Made by a program: the position numbers and the translations under genes
Notes under the pieces: model-generated
Database searches by the model: none
Seen by the model: only the letters and a program-made list of their open reading frames with translations
Told to the model about the DNA's origin: nothing
Part shown: positions 46,038 through 55,209 of the stretch, piece after piece
Position numbering within the stretch: position 1 is the first letter of the stretch
Layout of the letters: every line of letters starts with the position of its first letter
Source of the DNA: Rathayibacter caricis DSM 15933
Lineage (GTDB): Bacteria; Actinomycetota; Actinomycetes; Actinomycetales; Microbacteriaceae
Length of the DNA: 64,000 nt
Assembly (NCBI RefSeq): GCF_003044275.1
Contig: NZ_PZPL01000001.1
Location: 3,782,001-3,846,000, forward strand
Direction of reading: 5' to 3'

Positions 46038-47567
46038 GTGAGCACCAACATTCTCGAGATGCGCGGGATCACCAAGACGTTCCCGGGTGTCAAAGCGCTG
46101 CAGGACGTGACCCTGAACGCCGCGCGCGGCGAGGTGCACGCGATCTGCGGCGAGAACGGCGCCGGCAAGTCGACGCTGATGAAGGTCCTGTCCGGGGTCT
46201 ACCCGCACGGCACCTACGAGGGCGACATCGTCTTCGAGGGCGACGTGATGCAGTTCGGCAGCATCCGCGACTCGGAGGCCAAGGGCATCGTCATCATCCA
46301 CCAGGAGCTGGCCCTCAGCCCCTACCTCTCGATCGCCGAGAACATCTTCCTCGGCAACGAGGTCCGCGGATTCGCGGGGCTGATCGACTGGAACAAGACC
46401 AACCAGGAGGCGGCCGCGCTGCTCGCCCGGGTGGGTCTGAAGGAGAACCCCACGACGAAGATCCAGGAGATCGGAGTCGGCAAGCAGCAGCTCGTCGAGA
46501 TCGCCAAGGCGCTCTCCAAGCGGGTCAAGCTGCTCATCCTCGACGAGCCCACCGCGGCGCTCAACGACGAGGACTCGGACCACCTGCTCGACCTGATCCT
46601 GCACCTCAAGGAGCAGGGCATCACGTCGCTGATCATCAGCCACAAGCTGAACGAGATCAAGAAGATCGCGGACACCGTGACGGTCATCCGCGACGGCAAG
46701 ACGATCGAGACGATCGCTCACGACGACGTGACCGAGGACCGGATCATCAAGGACATGGTCGGCCGCGACCTCGACCACCGCTACCCGGACCACACCCCGC
46801 ACATCGGCGAGGAGATCCTCCGCGTCGTGGACTGGACCGCCCACCACCCGCAGGACCCGACTCGCGTCATGGTCGACAAAGTGAACCTCACGGTGCACCG
46901 CGGCGAGATCGTCGGCATCGCCGGACTCATGGGCGCGGGTCGCACCGAGTTCGCGATGAGCCTCTTCGGCCGCTCTTACGGCAGCCGGATCTCGGGCCAG
47001 GTCTTCAAGGCCGGCAAGGAGATCAAGATGCGCAACGTGTCGGAGGCGATCGCCCACGGGCTCGCCTACGCCACGGAGGACCGCAAGCACTACGGCCTCA
47101 ACCTCATCGACGACATCAAGCGGAACATCTCGCTCGCCTCGCTCGAGAAGGTGTCGAAGGGCGGACTCGTCGACGACAACCGCGAGTTCGAGGTCGCGAA
47201 CGAGTACCGCGGCAGCATGAACATCAAGTCGCCGACCGTGCTCGCCAAGACCGGCAAGCTCTCGGGCGGCAACCAGCAGAAGGTCGTCCTGTCGAAGTGG
47301 ATCTACTCCGACCCCGACGTCCTGATCCTCGACGAGCCCACCCGCGGCATCGACGTGGGAGCGAAGTACGAGATCTACACCATCATCAACAAGCTCGCGG
47401 CGGCGGGTAAGGGGATCATCGTCATCTCCTCCGAGCTCCCCGAGCTGCTCGGCATCTGCGACCGCGTGTACGCGCTGTCGGAGGGCCGGATCACGGGCGA
47501 GCTGCCCATCGCCGAGGCGACCCCCGAGGCGGTCCTCACCCTCATGACCCAGGAGAAGCAACGATGA
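46038..47567 (+). CDS. mmsA: Multiple monosaccharide ABC transporter ATP-binding protein
   Basis: A 509-residue double-ATPase of the CUT2/RbsA type. The first half has Walker [10 protein letters not shown], signature [15 protein letters not shown] and Walker [11 protein letters not shown]. The second has the usual altered Walker [10 protein letters not shown], signature [15 protein letters not shown] and Walker [12 protein letters not shown]. Only the first half is expected to be fully catalytic. The GTG start has GAAGGAG upstream. It is coupled to mmsB by an ATGA overlap. Confidence 0.95.
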   Translation: MSTNILEMRGITKTFPGVKALQDVTLNAARGEVHAICGENGAGKSTLMKVLSGVYPHGTYEGDIVFEGDVMQFGSIRDSEAKGIVIIHQELALSPYLSIAENIFLGNEVRGFAGLIDWNKTNQEAAALLARVGLKENPTTKIQEIGVGKQQLVEIAKALSKRVKLLILDEPTAALNDEDSDHLLDLILHLKEQGITSLIISHKLNEIKKIADTVTVIRDGKTIETIAHDDVTEDRIIKDMVGRDLDHRYPDHTPHIGEEILRVVDWTAHHPQDPTRVMVDKVNLTVHRGEIVGIAGLMGAGRTEFAMSLFGRSYGSRISGQVFKAGKEIKMRNVSEAIAHGLAYATEDRKHYGLNLIDDIKRNISLASLEKVSKGGLVDDNREFEVANEYRGSMNIKSPTVLAKTGKLSGGNQQKVVLSKWIYSDPDVLILDEPTRGIDVGAKYEIYTIINKLAAAGKGIIVISSELPELLGICDRVYALSEGRITGELPIAEATPEAVLTLMTQEKQR

Positions 47568-48799
47568 CCGATCTGCAGAACACCCCGCCCACGGCGGCGG
47601 GCGCGCAGGTGAACCCCACCGAGAACGCTTTCACGAAGCGCCTCAGCCACGTGCTGGGCGACCTCGGCAAGAACGGCATCTTCATCGCCCTCATCGTGGT
47701 GGTGCTGCTGTTCCAGATCATGACCGAGGGGATCCTGCTGCGCCCGCAGAACATCTCCAACCTGATCGTCCAGAACGGCTACATCCTGATCCTCGCCATC
47801 GGCATGGTGATGGTCATCGTGGCCGGGCACATCGACCTCTCGGTCGGCTCGGTCGCCGCGTTCGTCGGAGCCGTCTCGGGCGTCTTCGCGGTCACCATGG
47901 GTCTCCCGTGGTGGCTGTCGATCATCCTGTCGCTCGGCATCGGCGCCCTCGTCGGCGCCTGGCAGGGCTTCTGGATCGCGTACGTCGGCATACCCGCGTT
48001 CATCGTGACGTTGGCGGGCATGCTGATCTTCCGCGGCCTCGCGCTCGTCGTCCTCGGCAACGCGAACATCGGCTCGTTCCCGATCGAGTACCGCGCGCTG
48101 GGCAACGGCTTCCTCACCGACCTGTTCGGCGAGACCGCGCTCGACCCGCTGTCGCTCGGAGTCGGCGCGCTCGCGATCATCGCGTTCACCGTGCAGTCGC
48201 TGCGCACCCGCCGCGGCCGCCAGAAGTACAACCAGAGCGTCGAGCCGGGCGTCTGGTTCGTCACCAAGCTCGTCCTCGTCGCGCTCGTGATCGGCGCCTT
48301 CGCCTTCGCGCTCTCCACCTTCAAGGGCATCCCGGTGACCCTGATCGTGCTGGCCGTGCTCGTGCTGGTCTACGGCGTCGTGATGAACCGCTCGGTCTTC
48401 GGCCGCCACGTCTACGCGATCGGCGGCAACCTGCACGCCGCGGAGCTGTCGGGCATCAAGACCCGCAACGTGACCTTCTGGCTGTTCGTCAACATGGGCG
48501 TCCTCGCCGCCCTCGCCGGACTCGTCTTCACCGCCCGCCTGAACCTCGCCGGCCCGAAGGCCGGAGACGGCTTCGAGCTCGAGGCCATCTCGGCCGCCTT
48601 CATCGGCGGCGCGGCGGTCCAGGGCGGCGTCGGCACCATCGGCGGCGCGATCCTCGGTGGTCTGATCATCGGCGTCCTGAACAACGGCATGTCGATCATG
48701 GGCATCGGCATCGAGTGGCAGCAGGCGGTCAAGGGCCTCGTGCTCCTGCTCGCGGTCGCCTTCGACGTCTACAACAAGCGCCGCGCAGGCGGACGCTGA
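47564..48799 (+). CDS. mmsB: Multiple monosaccharide ABC transporter permease
   Basis: A 411-residue CUT2 permease with about 10 membrane segments. The family stretch [23 protein letters not shown] lies near residues 87-110, [21 protein letters not shown] follows, and [19 protein letters not shown] and [19 protein letters not shown] are at the C-terminal side. The longer cytoplasmic loop around residues 205-235 is typical of the MmsB group. It is the last clear transporter gene of the operon. Confidence 0.95.
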   Translation: MTDLQNTPPTAAGAQVNPTENAFTKRLSHVLGDLGKNGIFIALIVVVLLFQIMTEGILLRPQNISNLIVQNGYILILAIGMVMVIVAGHIDLSVGSVAAFVGAVSGVFAVTMGLPWWLSIILSLGIGALVGAWQGFWIAYVGIPAFIVTLAGMLIFRGLALVVLGNANIGSFPIEYRALGNGFLTDLFGETALDPLSLGVGALAIIAFTVQSLRTRRGRQKYNQSVEPGVWFVTKLVLVALVIGAFAFALSTFKGIPVTLIVLAVLVLVYGVVMNRSVFGRHVYAIGGNLHAAELSGIKTRNVTFWLFVNMGVLAALAGLVFTARLNLAGPKAGDGFELEAISAAFIGGAAVQGGVGTIGGAILGGLIIGVLNNGMSIMGIGIEWQQAVKGLVLLLAVAFDVYNKRRAGGR

Positions 48800-48809
48800 T
48801 CGGAGTCCC

Positions 48810-49439
48810 GTGCCCGACTGGTCGCGGTTCCTCCCGCTGAGCGCTCGGCCCGACGTCGACGAGTCGGGGGTCAGCAACGACTGGCGCCCGCTCGTCGCCG
48901 ATCGACTCGATCGCCTCGCGGTACTGGCCGCCTCCCCCTCCTTCCTGGAGGAGGAGGCGGCCGGTGCCGTCTCCGCCCCCTCCACCCCTCCTCCCTCCGC
49001 CGCCGCCGTGCTCGGCGAGCTCGTGGTGCGGCTCTCGAGCAGCACCGGCCAGCGCCTCGCCACCCGCGTCGGCGCCAGGGAGGCGGGCTCCCCTCCCCCG
49101 GCCGAGGAGATCCCCGGCGCTCTCACGGCGCTCGCCTCGGCCCGGCGCTCCGGCTCCGGGTCCCGCGGCGTGGCCGACCTGGTCGACGTCGTCCGGGTCG
49201 AGCTGAGCCTCGTCACCGGAGTCGACCTGCCGCCCCGCGTCTCGGGTGCGATCGCGATGGAGCGGATGCAGCGCGCGCCGCTCCCGATCCGCGCCGCGCT
49301 CCGCGGCCGCTCCCTCGTCGCGACGGACGCCGGCTGGGAGCTGGGCCTCGGCCCGGCCGTCCGCGCGCCGGCCGAGGTGCTGCTGCGCTTCCTCCTCGGG
49401 CTCGGCCCGTTCCCGGACGCGCCGCCCGCCGACGCGTAG
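48810..49439 (+). CDS. Uncharacterised protein downstream of mmsB
   Basis: A 209-residue soluble protein that I do not recognise. The GTG start is 10 bp after the mmsB stop, so it is probably read with the importer operon. The start ([39 protein letters not shown]) is polar, the centre Ala/Ser/Pro-rich, and the last 90 residues look folded and helical (GVADLVDVVRVELSLVTGVDLPP; MERMQRAPLPIRAALRGRSLVATDAGWELG). There is no signal peptide, metal site or membrane segment. A 19-bp repeat array follows its stop. Confidence 0.55.
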   Translation: MPDWSRFLPLSARPDVDESGVSNDWRPLVADRLDRLAVLAASPSFLEEEAAGAVSAPSTPPPSAAAVLGELVVRLSSSTGQRLATRVGAREAGSPPPAEEIPGALTALASARRSGSGSRGVADLVDVVRVELSLVTGVDLPPRVSGAIAMERMQRAPLPIRAALRGRSLVATDAGWELGLGPAVRAPAEVLLRFLLGLGPFPDAPPADA

Positions 49440-49477
49440 GGCGGAGCCGTCCGCCCCCGCTGCGAACTCCCCCGTAC

Positions 49478-49636
49478 GAACTGCAGGCCTCCGCACGATC
49501 TGCAGGCCCGCGCACGATCTGCAGGGCCGTGCACGATCTGCAGGGCACTGTGCGATCTGCAGGGGATGTGCACCCGGCGCGACGGCAGCAGGCGGAGGAA
49601 TCCGCTTGCCGGCCCGGATCCCCTGCGAATCGTGCA
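49478..49636 (+). repeat. 19-bp tandem repeat array with one core
   Basis: Five units GCACGATCTGCAGGCCYG with GATC (first copy GAAC) at 49478, 49497, 49516, 49535 and 49554, exactly 19 bp apart, then a core of 68 bp, then one inverted unit CCTGCGAATCGTGC from 49622. The core holds GGAGGAATCCGCTTGCCGG, related to GGAGGAAAGCG on the reverse of the 22554-22912 cores. It begins 38 bp after the upstream gene's stop. No coding signal was found. Confidence 0.85.
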
Positions 49637-49702
49637 CCGGCCGCTCCGAGCCCGCACACCGCCGACCTCCGGCCCGGAGACCAGGACGTCGGACAGCGCC
49701 CG

Positions 49703-49714
49703 TAGCATCGGGGC
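49703..49714 (+). promoter_or_regulatory. Putative leaderless promoter of the serine hydrolase gene
   Basis: TAGCAT at 49703-49708 is followed by six bases and the ATG at 49715, with no ribosome-binding site. This is the clearest example of the pattern in the window. Confidence 0.4.
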
Positions 49715-51100
49715 ATGAACCGCTCGCTGCCGAGAAGCTCACCGTCCGCCCGCGGAGTGGACGCCGCCGGCGTCCTCGCCCTCGTCGACTCCCTCGAGGA
49801 GGCGCCCGGCATCGAGCTGCACGGGCTCGTGCTGGTGCGCGGCGGGAGCGTCGTCGCCGAGGGCTGGTGGGCGCCGTACTCGGCCGAGCGGCTGCACCTG
49901 CTCTACTCCTACTCCAAGAGCTTCACGGCGACGGCGGTCGGCCTCGCCGTCGCCGAGGGGCTCGTCGATCTCGACGCCACCGTGCTCTCCTACTTCCCGG
50001 AGCTCGACGCCGAGGTGACGGACGAGCGCTCGCGCGCGATCCGCGTCCGGCACGTGCTCGCGATGGCGAGCGGGCACCGCGAGGAGACGATCGACCGCGC
50101 GCGGGCGATCGATCCGGTCGACATGGTCCGCGGCTTCCTCCTCGTGCCGCCCGACGAGGAGCCGGGCGCGCTCTTCGCCTACAACCAGCCGTGCACCTTC
50201 GCGGCCGCCGCGATCGTGCAGCGGGTGAGCGGGGAGTCGCTGGTCGACTACCTCCGGCCGCGGCTGCTCGATCCGCTGGGGATCGGCGAGGTCGCGTGGC
50301 TGCGCGACGCCTCCGGTCGCGAGATCGGCTACAGCGGACTGCACGCCACGACCGAGGCCGCGGCGGCGCTCGCGCTGCTGTACCAGCAGGAGGGCCGCTG
50401 GGACTCGGAGCAGCTGCTGAGCGCGGAGTGGGTCGCGGAGGCGTCGACCTCGCAGGTGCCGACATCGCAGGAGGAGAACGACGACTGGTCCGGCGGCTAC
50501 GGCTTCCAGTTCTGGCGCTCGCAGCACGGCTACCGGGCCGACGGCGCCTACGGGCAGTTCGGCCTCGTACTGCCCGAGCACGACGCGGTGCTCGCGATCA
50601 CCGGCCAGACGACCGACACCGAGGGTCTGCTCGCGCGGGTCTGGGAGCACCTGCTGCCGGCGCTCCAGCCGGAGGGCGCCGTCGCCCCGACCGAGGCGGA
50701 GGAGGCGCTCGCGACGCGCCTCGGCGCCCTCGGCCTCCCTCCGCTCGCCCCTGCCGCCGTCGACGTGGCGCCCGGTCGCTACCGGCCGTCGCACTCGGAC
50801 GTCCTCTCGCTGACCGGTCTCGAGCTCTCGGGCGAGCCCGCGGGCTGGACGCTCGCGCTGATCGAGGGCGAGGACCGGCTGCTCGTCGCGCCGGGATCCG
50901 GGGCGTGGATGACGACGGACGTCCTGGCCTCGAGCGCCGGTCGCGGCCCCGACGGCGAGCTGCTCGTCGACGTGCTGTTCCTCGAGACGCCGCATCGACT
51001 GCACCTCGTGCTCGACGCCGCCGCCGCGACGTTCACCGCGCGCTGGGCGACGGAGCCGCTGCACGCCGGCCCGCTGCGCGAGCTGCGCGCCCCACGCTGA
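49715..51100 (+). CDS. Serine hydrolase, beta-lactamase class C-like
   Basis: A 461-residue penicillin-binding/EstB-type hydrolase. The catalytic SxxK is Ser65-Tyr66-Ser67-Lys68 in LYSYSKSF. The second motif has Tyr in FAYNQPC near residue 157, and a C-terminal GGYGFQFWRSQHGY region and GQTTDTEG stretch complete the fold. There is no signal peptide, so it is likely cytoplasmic. A C-terminal extension of about 110 residues forms a separate beta-rich domain (DVAPGRYRPSHSD...). The substrate is unknown (esterase, amidase or D-peptidase). Confidence 0.88.
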   Translation: MNRSLPRSSPSARGVDAAGVLALVDSLEEAPGIELHGLVLVRGGSVVAEGWWAPYSAERLHLLYSYSKSFTATAVGLAVAEGLVDLDATVLSYFPELDAEVTDERSRAIRVRHVLAMASGHREETIDRARAIDPVDMVRGFLLVPPDEEPGALFAYNQPCTFAAAAIVQRVSGESLVDYLRPRLLDPLGIGEVAWLRDASGREIGYSGLHATTEAAAALALLYQQEGRWDSEQLLSAEWVAEASTSQVPTSQEENDDWSGGYGFQFWRSQHGYRADGAYGQFGLVLPEHDAVLAITGQTTDTEGLLARVWEHLLPALQPEGAVAPTEAEEALATRLGALGLPPLAPAAVDVAPGRYRPSHSDVLSLTGLELSGEPAGWTLALIEGEDRLLVAPGSGAWMTTDVLASSAGRGPDGELLVDVLFLETPHRLHLVLDAAAATFTARWATEPLHAGPLRELRAPR

Positions 51101-51161
51101 CACAGGGAGGGGCACCCCCCTCGTGCATGTCGACGTCGCCCTGTACGGTGGATCGCAGGAA

Positions 51162-51175
51162 TGTTGACGTGAACA
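51162..51175. promoter_or_regulatory. Operator candidate upstream of the GH43 gene
   Basis: TGTTGACGTGAACA, an imperfect palindrome TGTT-nACGTn-AACA with a CG centre typical of LacI-type operators, 31 bp before the GH43 start. The motif differs from the other two operator types in the window. Confidence 0.5.
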
Positions 51176-51206
51176 CTCGCGCAGTCCCCGTGCAAAGGAG
51201 CACAGA

Positions 51207-54053
51207 ATGACGACTCGATTCAGACCGTTCGGATGGGCGGTGACGGCTCTCGTCGTCACGGGCCTCCTGGGAGCAGGAGCGCCCGCCCTCGCGGCGCCGC
51301 TCGCGAGCGCGGTGGTGACCGATCCCGCCGACGGAGTGCCGCGCGCGGATCCGCCGCCCGTGTACGACTCCTTCCCCGCGATCCAGGATCCGGGCCGGAG
51401 TGCGGCCGGATACTTCCAGCCGAGCTGGTACGACACCGACGGGCGCCACATCCAGGCGCACGGCGGGCAGATCGTCACGGTGCAGGAGGACGGCGCCGAT
51501 GTGCACTACTGGTACGGCGAGGACCGCACGAAGGGCTACTACAACAGCCCCGGAGTCGCCGTGTACCGCTCGACCGACGGGATGAACTGGGAGAACCGCG
51601 GCACGGCGCTGCGCAGCGTCCAGACCCCCGAGGAGCTCGAGCAGCCCTATTTCGACGCCCTCTACGACACCGTCGACGACGCCGGAGTGCCGCGCGCCGA
51701 CCGGATCGCCGAGATCGACTACCACCTCGACACGAACCAGACCTCGCCCAACACCGCGATCTTCGAGCGCCCGAAGGTGCTCTACAACGAGAAGAACGAC
51801 CAGTGGGTGATGTGGTGGCACTCCGACGGCCGCATCACGCCGGGCGGCAGCACGTATGCGCGGTCGTTCGCCGCGGTCGCGGTCTCGGACAGCCCGACCG
51901 GTCCGTTCACGATGACCGGCGCCTACCGCCTCTACAACCGCACCGACTACCGGGCGTGCATCTCGGCGGCCGTGCCGGGCCAGGCCCGCGACATGACCGT
52001 CTTCCAGGACGAGGACGGCACCGCGTACATCTCCTACTCCTCCGAGGAGAACCGGAGCCTCTACATCGCCAAGCTCGACGCCGACTACACCAACGTCGAG
52101 CGCACGACGACCACGGACACCCTGGACGCGAACCAGTACTCGGCCGACGGCACCTACCCGTACGTCTTCGCCGACGGGACGCCCGGCGCCCCGGTGCGCG
52201 GGACGGACTTCCAGATCGTGAAGGAGTGCGGCGTCCTGGAGGCGCCCGCGATCTTCGCCGAGGGCGGGAAGTACTACACGCTCGCCTCGGGTGCGACCGG
52301 ATGGGCGCCGAACCCGCAGACCTACTACACGGCCGACAGCGTGCTCGGACCGTGGATCCGCGGCGTCCAGGCCGGCGACCCGTACGAGAACGTGGCGTAC
52401 AACCAGATCCCGGAGGGCGGCGACGGACTCCTCTCGGTCGGCGACGGCCGCAAGACCACCTTCGGCTCGCAGTCGACGAACGTCCTGACCCTCGGCGCCG
52501 GCAGGCACGTGTACATGGGCGACCGGTGGAACGACGGCGCGGCCGACTCGAACTACGTCTGGCTGCCGATGACCATCGGCGAGAACGGGCGCCTCGAGAT
52601 GCGCAATCCCGCCGTCGAGGACCCGGCGCGCTGGGCCGACGGCTGGGACGCGTCGTACTGGGACGACAAGGGCGTCGGAGCCGGCCTCTGGTCGGTCGTC
52701 GACGACCGCCTCCCCGACACCGTCACCCGCGCGGCCGACATCGGCGCGAAGCTGCCCGCGACCGTCTCGGTCCGCTCCCCCGGCGGCACGCGCGACGTGG
52801 CCGTCGAGTGGGCGCCGACCGGTCCGAACGTCCTGGGCACGCTCAGCGTCACGGGCGTGCTGGCCGGCGACGCCGAGTACTCGGACGGACGCCGCTTCAC
52901 CCGCACCATCGAGGTCGCCGAGCCCGGGATCGCGAACCTCGCGCGCCTGGCGACGGTGACGACGACGAGCCGCTCGGACCTCGCTCCGAAGCTCGTCGAC
53001 GGCGACCTGAAGGGCAAGGGCTGGGACGACTGGACCTCCACCGGGTACCCGCGCGACAGCCGCCTGACCTTCACCTGGGGCTCGCCGCAGGACCTCGACT
53101 CGCTCACCGTGCACACCTACAAGGACGGAGCCGCGAGCTGGCCCTCGAGGATCGAGGTCGAGTACCAGGTCGACGGCGCCTGGCGCACGTCGACCGTCGC
53201 GGCGACCCTGACCCAGGTCGCGACCGACGCGGCGCCGACCGTGGCACTGGATCTCTCCTCCCTCCCCGACACCGCGGCCGTGCGCCTGCACCTCACCAGT
53301 GCGGCGAACACCTGGCAGTCGATCTCGGAGGTCGAGATCTGGGGCGAGGCGCCTCCGGTCAACCTGTGCCGGATCGCCGGCTCGAGCGTGAGCGCGTCCT
53401 TCAGCCAGACGGAGTGGGCGACCCTGCCTGCGGCGAACGCGTGCGACGGGAACGCGGCGACCGCCTGGTCGACGTGGTCGAGCGCGCCGCTGCGGAGCAG
53501 CGCGGACCTCACGCTGACCACCGCCGCGTCCCACCGCGTCGACCGGGTGACGTTCACCAACATCGAGGGCACGATCGCGTCGGCGAGCGTGGCGTACCGG
53601 GGCACCGACGGCGTGTGGCGCCCGACCACCGCGCAGACCGCTCCGGTCGCGGCGAACGGCGCGGCCACCACGCTGACGTTCGGCGCCGTCACGGCGACGG
53701 GACTGCGGATCACCTTCGCGACTCCGGACTCGTTCGTGAAGATCACCGAGATCGTGGTGCCGGAGGCCGCCGCCCCGGCGGTCGTGGCCCCCGTCAGCGT
53801 CACGAGCCGCTGCATCGCCAAGAAGGCCGTCCTGACGGTCACCACGGCGAACGGCTCGGCGATGCCGATCGACGTGACCGTGCGCTCGGCCTACGGGCAG
53901 AAGGCGTTCTCGCAGGTCGCTCCGGGAGCGAACGCGACGCACGCGTTCACGACGCGCCTGGCCACCGCACCGGCGGGCCAGGTGACGGTGACCGCGGTCG
54001 GCGGCGGGGAGACGCTCGAGCAGACCGTCGCCTACCCGGCGCGGAGCTGCTGA
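51207..54053 (+). CDS. Secreted multidomain family 43 glycoside hydrolase
   Basis: A 948-residue exported protein. Residues 1-33 are a Sec signal (GWAVTALVVTGLLGAGAPALAAP). A GH43 five-blade propeller follows from about 55 to 480, with DTDGRHIQAHGGQIVTV, YWYGEDRTKGYYNSPGVAVYRSTDGMNW and ERPKVLYNEKNDQWVMWWH, as in exo-beta-1,3-galactanase-like members. Then come a Big_4-type Ig-like domain (about 500-570), two F5/8-type C discoidin domains (about 575-720 and 720-860) and a short C-terminal beta domain. The probable target is plant galactan or arabinogalactan. The start has AAAGGAG upstream. A LacI-type operator precedes it. Confidence 0.9.
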   Translation: MTTRFRPFGWAVTALVVTGLLGAGAPALAAPLASAVVTDPADGVPRADPPPVYDSFPAIQDPGRSAAGYFQPSWYDTDGRHIQAHGGQIVTVQEDGADVHYWYGEDRTKGYYNSPGVAVYRSTDGMNWENRGTALRSVQTPEELEQPYFDALYDTVDDAGVPRADRIAEIDYHLDTNQTSPNTAIFERPKVLYNEKNDQWVMWWHSDGRITPGGSTYARSFAAVAVSDSPTGPFTMTGAYRLYNRTDYRACISAAVPGQARDMTVFQDEDGTAYISYSSEENRSLYIAKLDADYTNVERTTTTDTLDANQYSADGTYPYVFADGTPGAPVRGTDFQIVKECGVLEAPAIFAEGGKYYTLASGATGWAPNPQTYYTADSVLGPWIRGVQAGDPYENVAYNQIPEGGDGLLSVGDGRKTTFGSQSTNVLTLGAGRHVYMGDRWNDGAADSNYVWLPMTIGENGRLEMRNPAVEDPARWADGWDASYWDDKGVGAGLWSVVDDRLPDTVTRAADIGAKLPATVSVRSPGGTRDVAVEWAPTGPNVLGTLSVTGVLAGDAEYSDGRRFTRTIEVAEPGIANLARLATVTTTSRSDLAPKLVDGDLKGKGWDDWTSTGYPRDSRLTFTWGSPQDLDSLTVHTYKDGAASWPSRIEVEYQVDGAWRTSTVAATLTQVATDAAPTVALDLSSLPDTAAVRLHLTSAANTWQSISEVEIWGEAPPVNLCRIAGSSVSASFSQTEWATLPAANACDGNAATAWSTWSSAPLRSSADLTLTTAASHRVDRVTFTNIEGTIASASVAYRGTDGVWRPTTAQTAPVAANGAATTLTFGAVTATGLRITFATPDSFVKITEIVVPEAAAPAVVAPVSVTSRCIAKKAVLTVTTANGSAMPIDVTVRSAYGQKAFSQVAPGANATHAFTTRLATAPAGQVTVTAVGGGETLEQTVAYPARSC

Positions 54054-54068
54054 CCCGGAGCGCTGAAG

Positions 54069-54110
54069 GGAGCCCCGGTCGGGTGGACATCGTCCCCCGA
54101 CCGGGGCTCC
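54069..54110 (+). terminator. Terminator after the GH43 gene
   Basis: GGAGCCCCGGTCGGG (54069-54083) pairs perfectly with CCCGACCGGGGCTCC (54096-54110), a 15-bp stem with a 12-base loop, 16 bp after the stop codon. Confidence 0.8.
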
Positions 54111-54225
54111 TCCGTGTGACGGCGCGAGTCGGCGTGCACCGGAAGAGGGGTCTCGGAGCGGACGGCGGCACTGGTACGAAGGACTCGCCGCTCGCAGTGC
54201 CGCTCGGCAGAACCAGGATCCACGC

Positions 54226-55101
54226 GTGACCCGCTCCGCCCGCACGGCCGCCCTCGCCGCCGCCGCCCCGACCGCCGGCCTCGTGCTGGCGCTCCTCTTC
54301 GCCACCGCCGCAGCCGCCCCCGAGGCCGTGCCGCAGACTCCCGGGACGGCGGTCGCGGAGCCGTCCGCGACTCCGACCGCGACTCCGACGACGACGCCGA
54401 GCCCCGTGGACTCGATCAGGAGCCCGCGCTCGAGTGCCGCCGGTGCCGTCGACGGCGTCGCGGAGGAGCGCCCCGAGGGCACCGACCTCGACGGGACCCC
54501 GGAGCCGCAGGTGTCCGCGCCGGTTCCGCCCGCCGCACCGGCTCCCGCGCCCTCGATCGCACCGAGCGTGCCGGAGGAGCAGTCGACGGACGGCGTCGAC
54601 GTCGGCGTCTCGATCGATCCCCCGGTCGACGGCGGTGCTCTGACCATGACCGTCGCGGGCGACGCGGCCGCGCTGACCGAGTCCGGGTCCACCGCCACGG
54701 CCCGCCGCTTCCTCGGCGTCCTGCCGACCGTCACGGTGCGCGACACCCGCGATCCGGACGCGGTGCCGGAGGGCGCGGACTGGTCCGTGCTCGGCACCGC
54801 CGCCGACCTCACGGGCGACGACGGGCAGCCGGCGCTCGGAGTCGAGCACCTGGGCTGGGCGCCCCGGCTGCTCGAGGGAGAGGGCCCCGTCGTCGCGGGA
54901 CCGGCCGTCCGGACCGTGCTCGACGGCGGCACGGAGGGACCGCGCCCCGGACTCGTCTCGGCCGAGCTGCTCGCCCTGGCCGACGGGGCGGCGGCCCGGC
55001 CCGGCCGGTGGACCGCGGACGCCGAGCTGGTGCTGCGCACCGCGCCGTCCGTCCGCGCGGGCGGCTACGCCTCCGTCGTCACCCTCTCGCTCTTCGAGTG
55101 A
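54226..55101 (+). CDS. Secreted protein with WxL-like C-terminal region
   Basis: A 291-residue exported protein. A signal peptide covers residues 1-31 (LAAAAPTAGLVLALLFATAAAAP). A Pro/Thr/Ala-rich linker runs to about 120. The last 160 residues begin VGVSIDPPVDGGALTMTV and contain VRDTRDPDAVPEGADWSVLGTAADLTG, LGVEHLGWAPRL and a final RWTADAELVLRTAPSVRAGGYASVVTLSL. The pattern (W, then a DLTG strand, then LGW, then a last strand GYASVVTLSL) recalls WxL surface domains that bind cell wall in Firmicutes, but it is divergent. The start GTG lacks a good ribosome site. Confidence 0.6.
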   Translation: MTRSARTAALAAAAPTAGLVLALLFATAAAAPEAVPQTPGTAVAEPSATPTATPTTTPSPVDSIRSPRSSAAGAVDGVAEERPEGTDLDGTPEPQVSAPVPPAAPAPAPSIAPSVPEEQSTDGVDVGVSIDPPVDGGALTMTVAGDAAALTESGSTATARRFLGVLPTVTVRDTRDPDAVPEGADWSVLGTAADLTGDDGQPALGVEHLGWAPRLLEGEGPVVAGPAVRTVLDGGTEGPRPGLVSAELLALADGAAARPGRWTADAELVLRTAPSVRAGGYASVVTLSLFE

Positions 55102-55209
55102 GCGCGGCTCGCGGCCACCCGTGATCGAGTCGTAGGCTGATCCGACCGCTGCAGGCGGATCGGACAGGATCGATCCGCTTCGATCACACTCGAGCACACG
55201 GGACGAGAC

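Noticed and set aside
45777..47561. A 594-residue frame opposite mmsA
   Set aside because: It mirrors mmsA in another frame and has low-complexity composition. mmsA motifs are intact on the plus strand.
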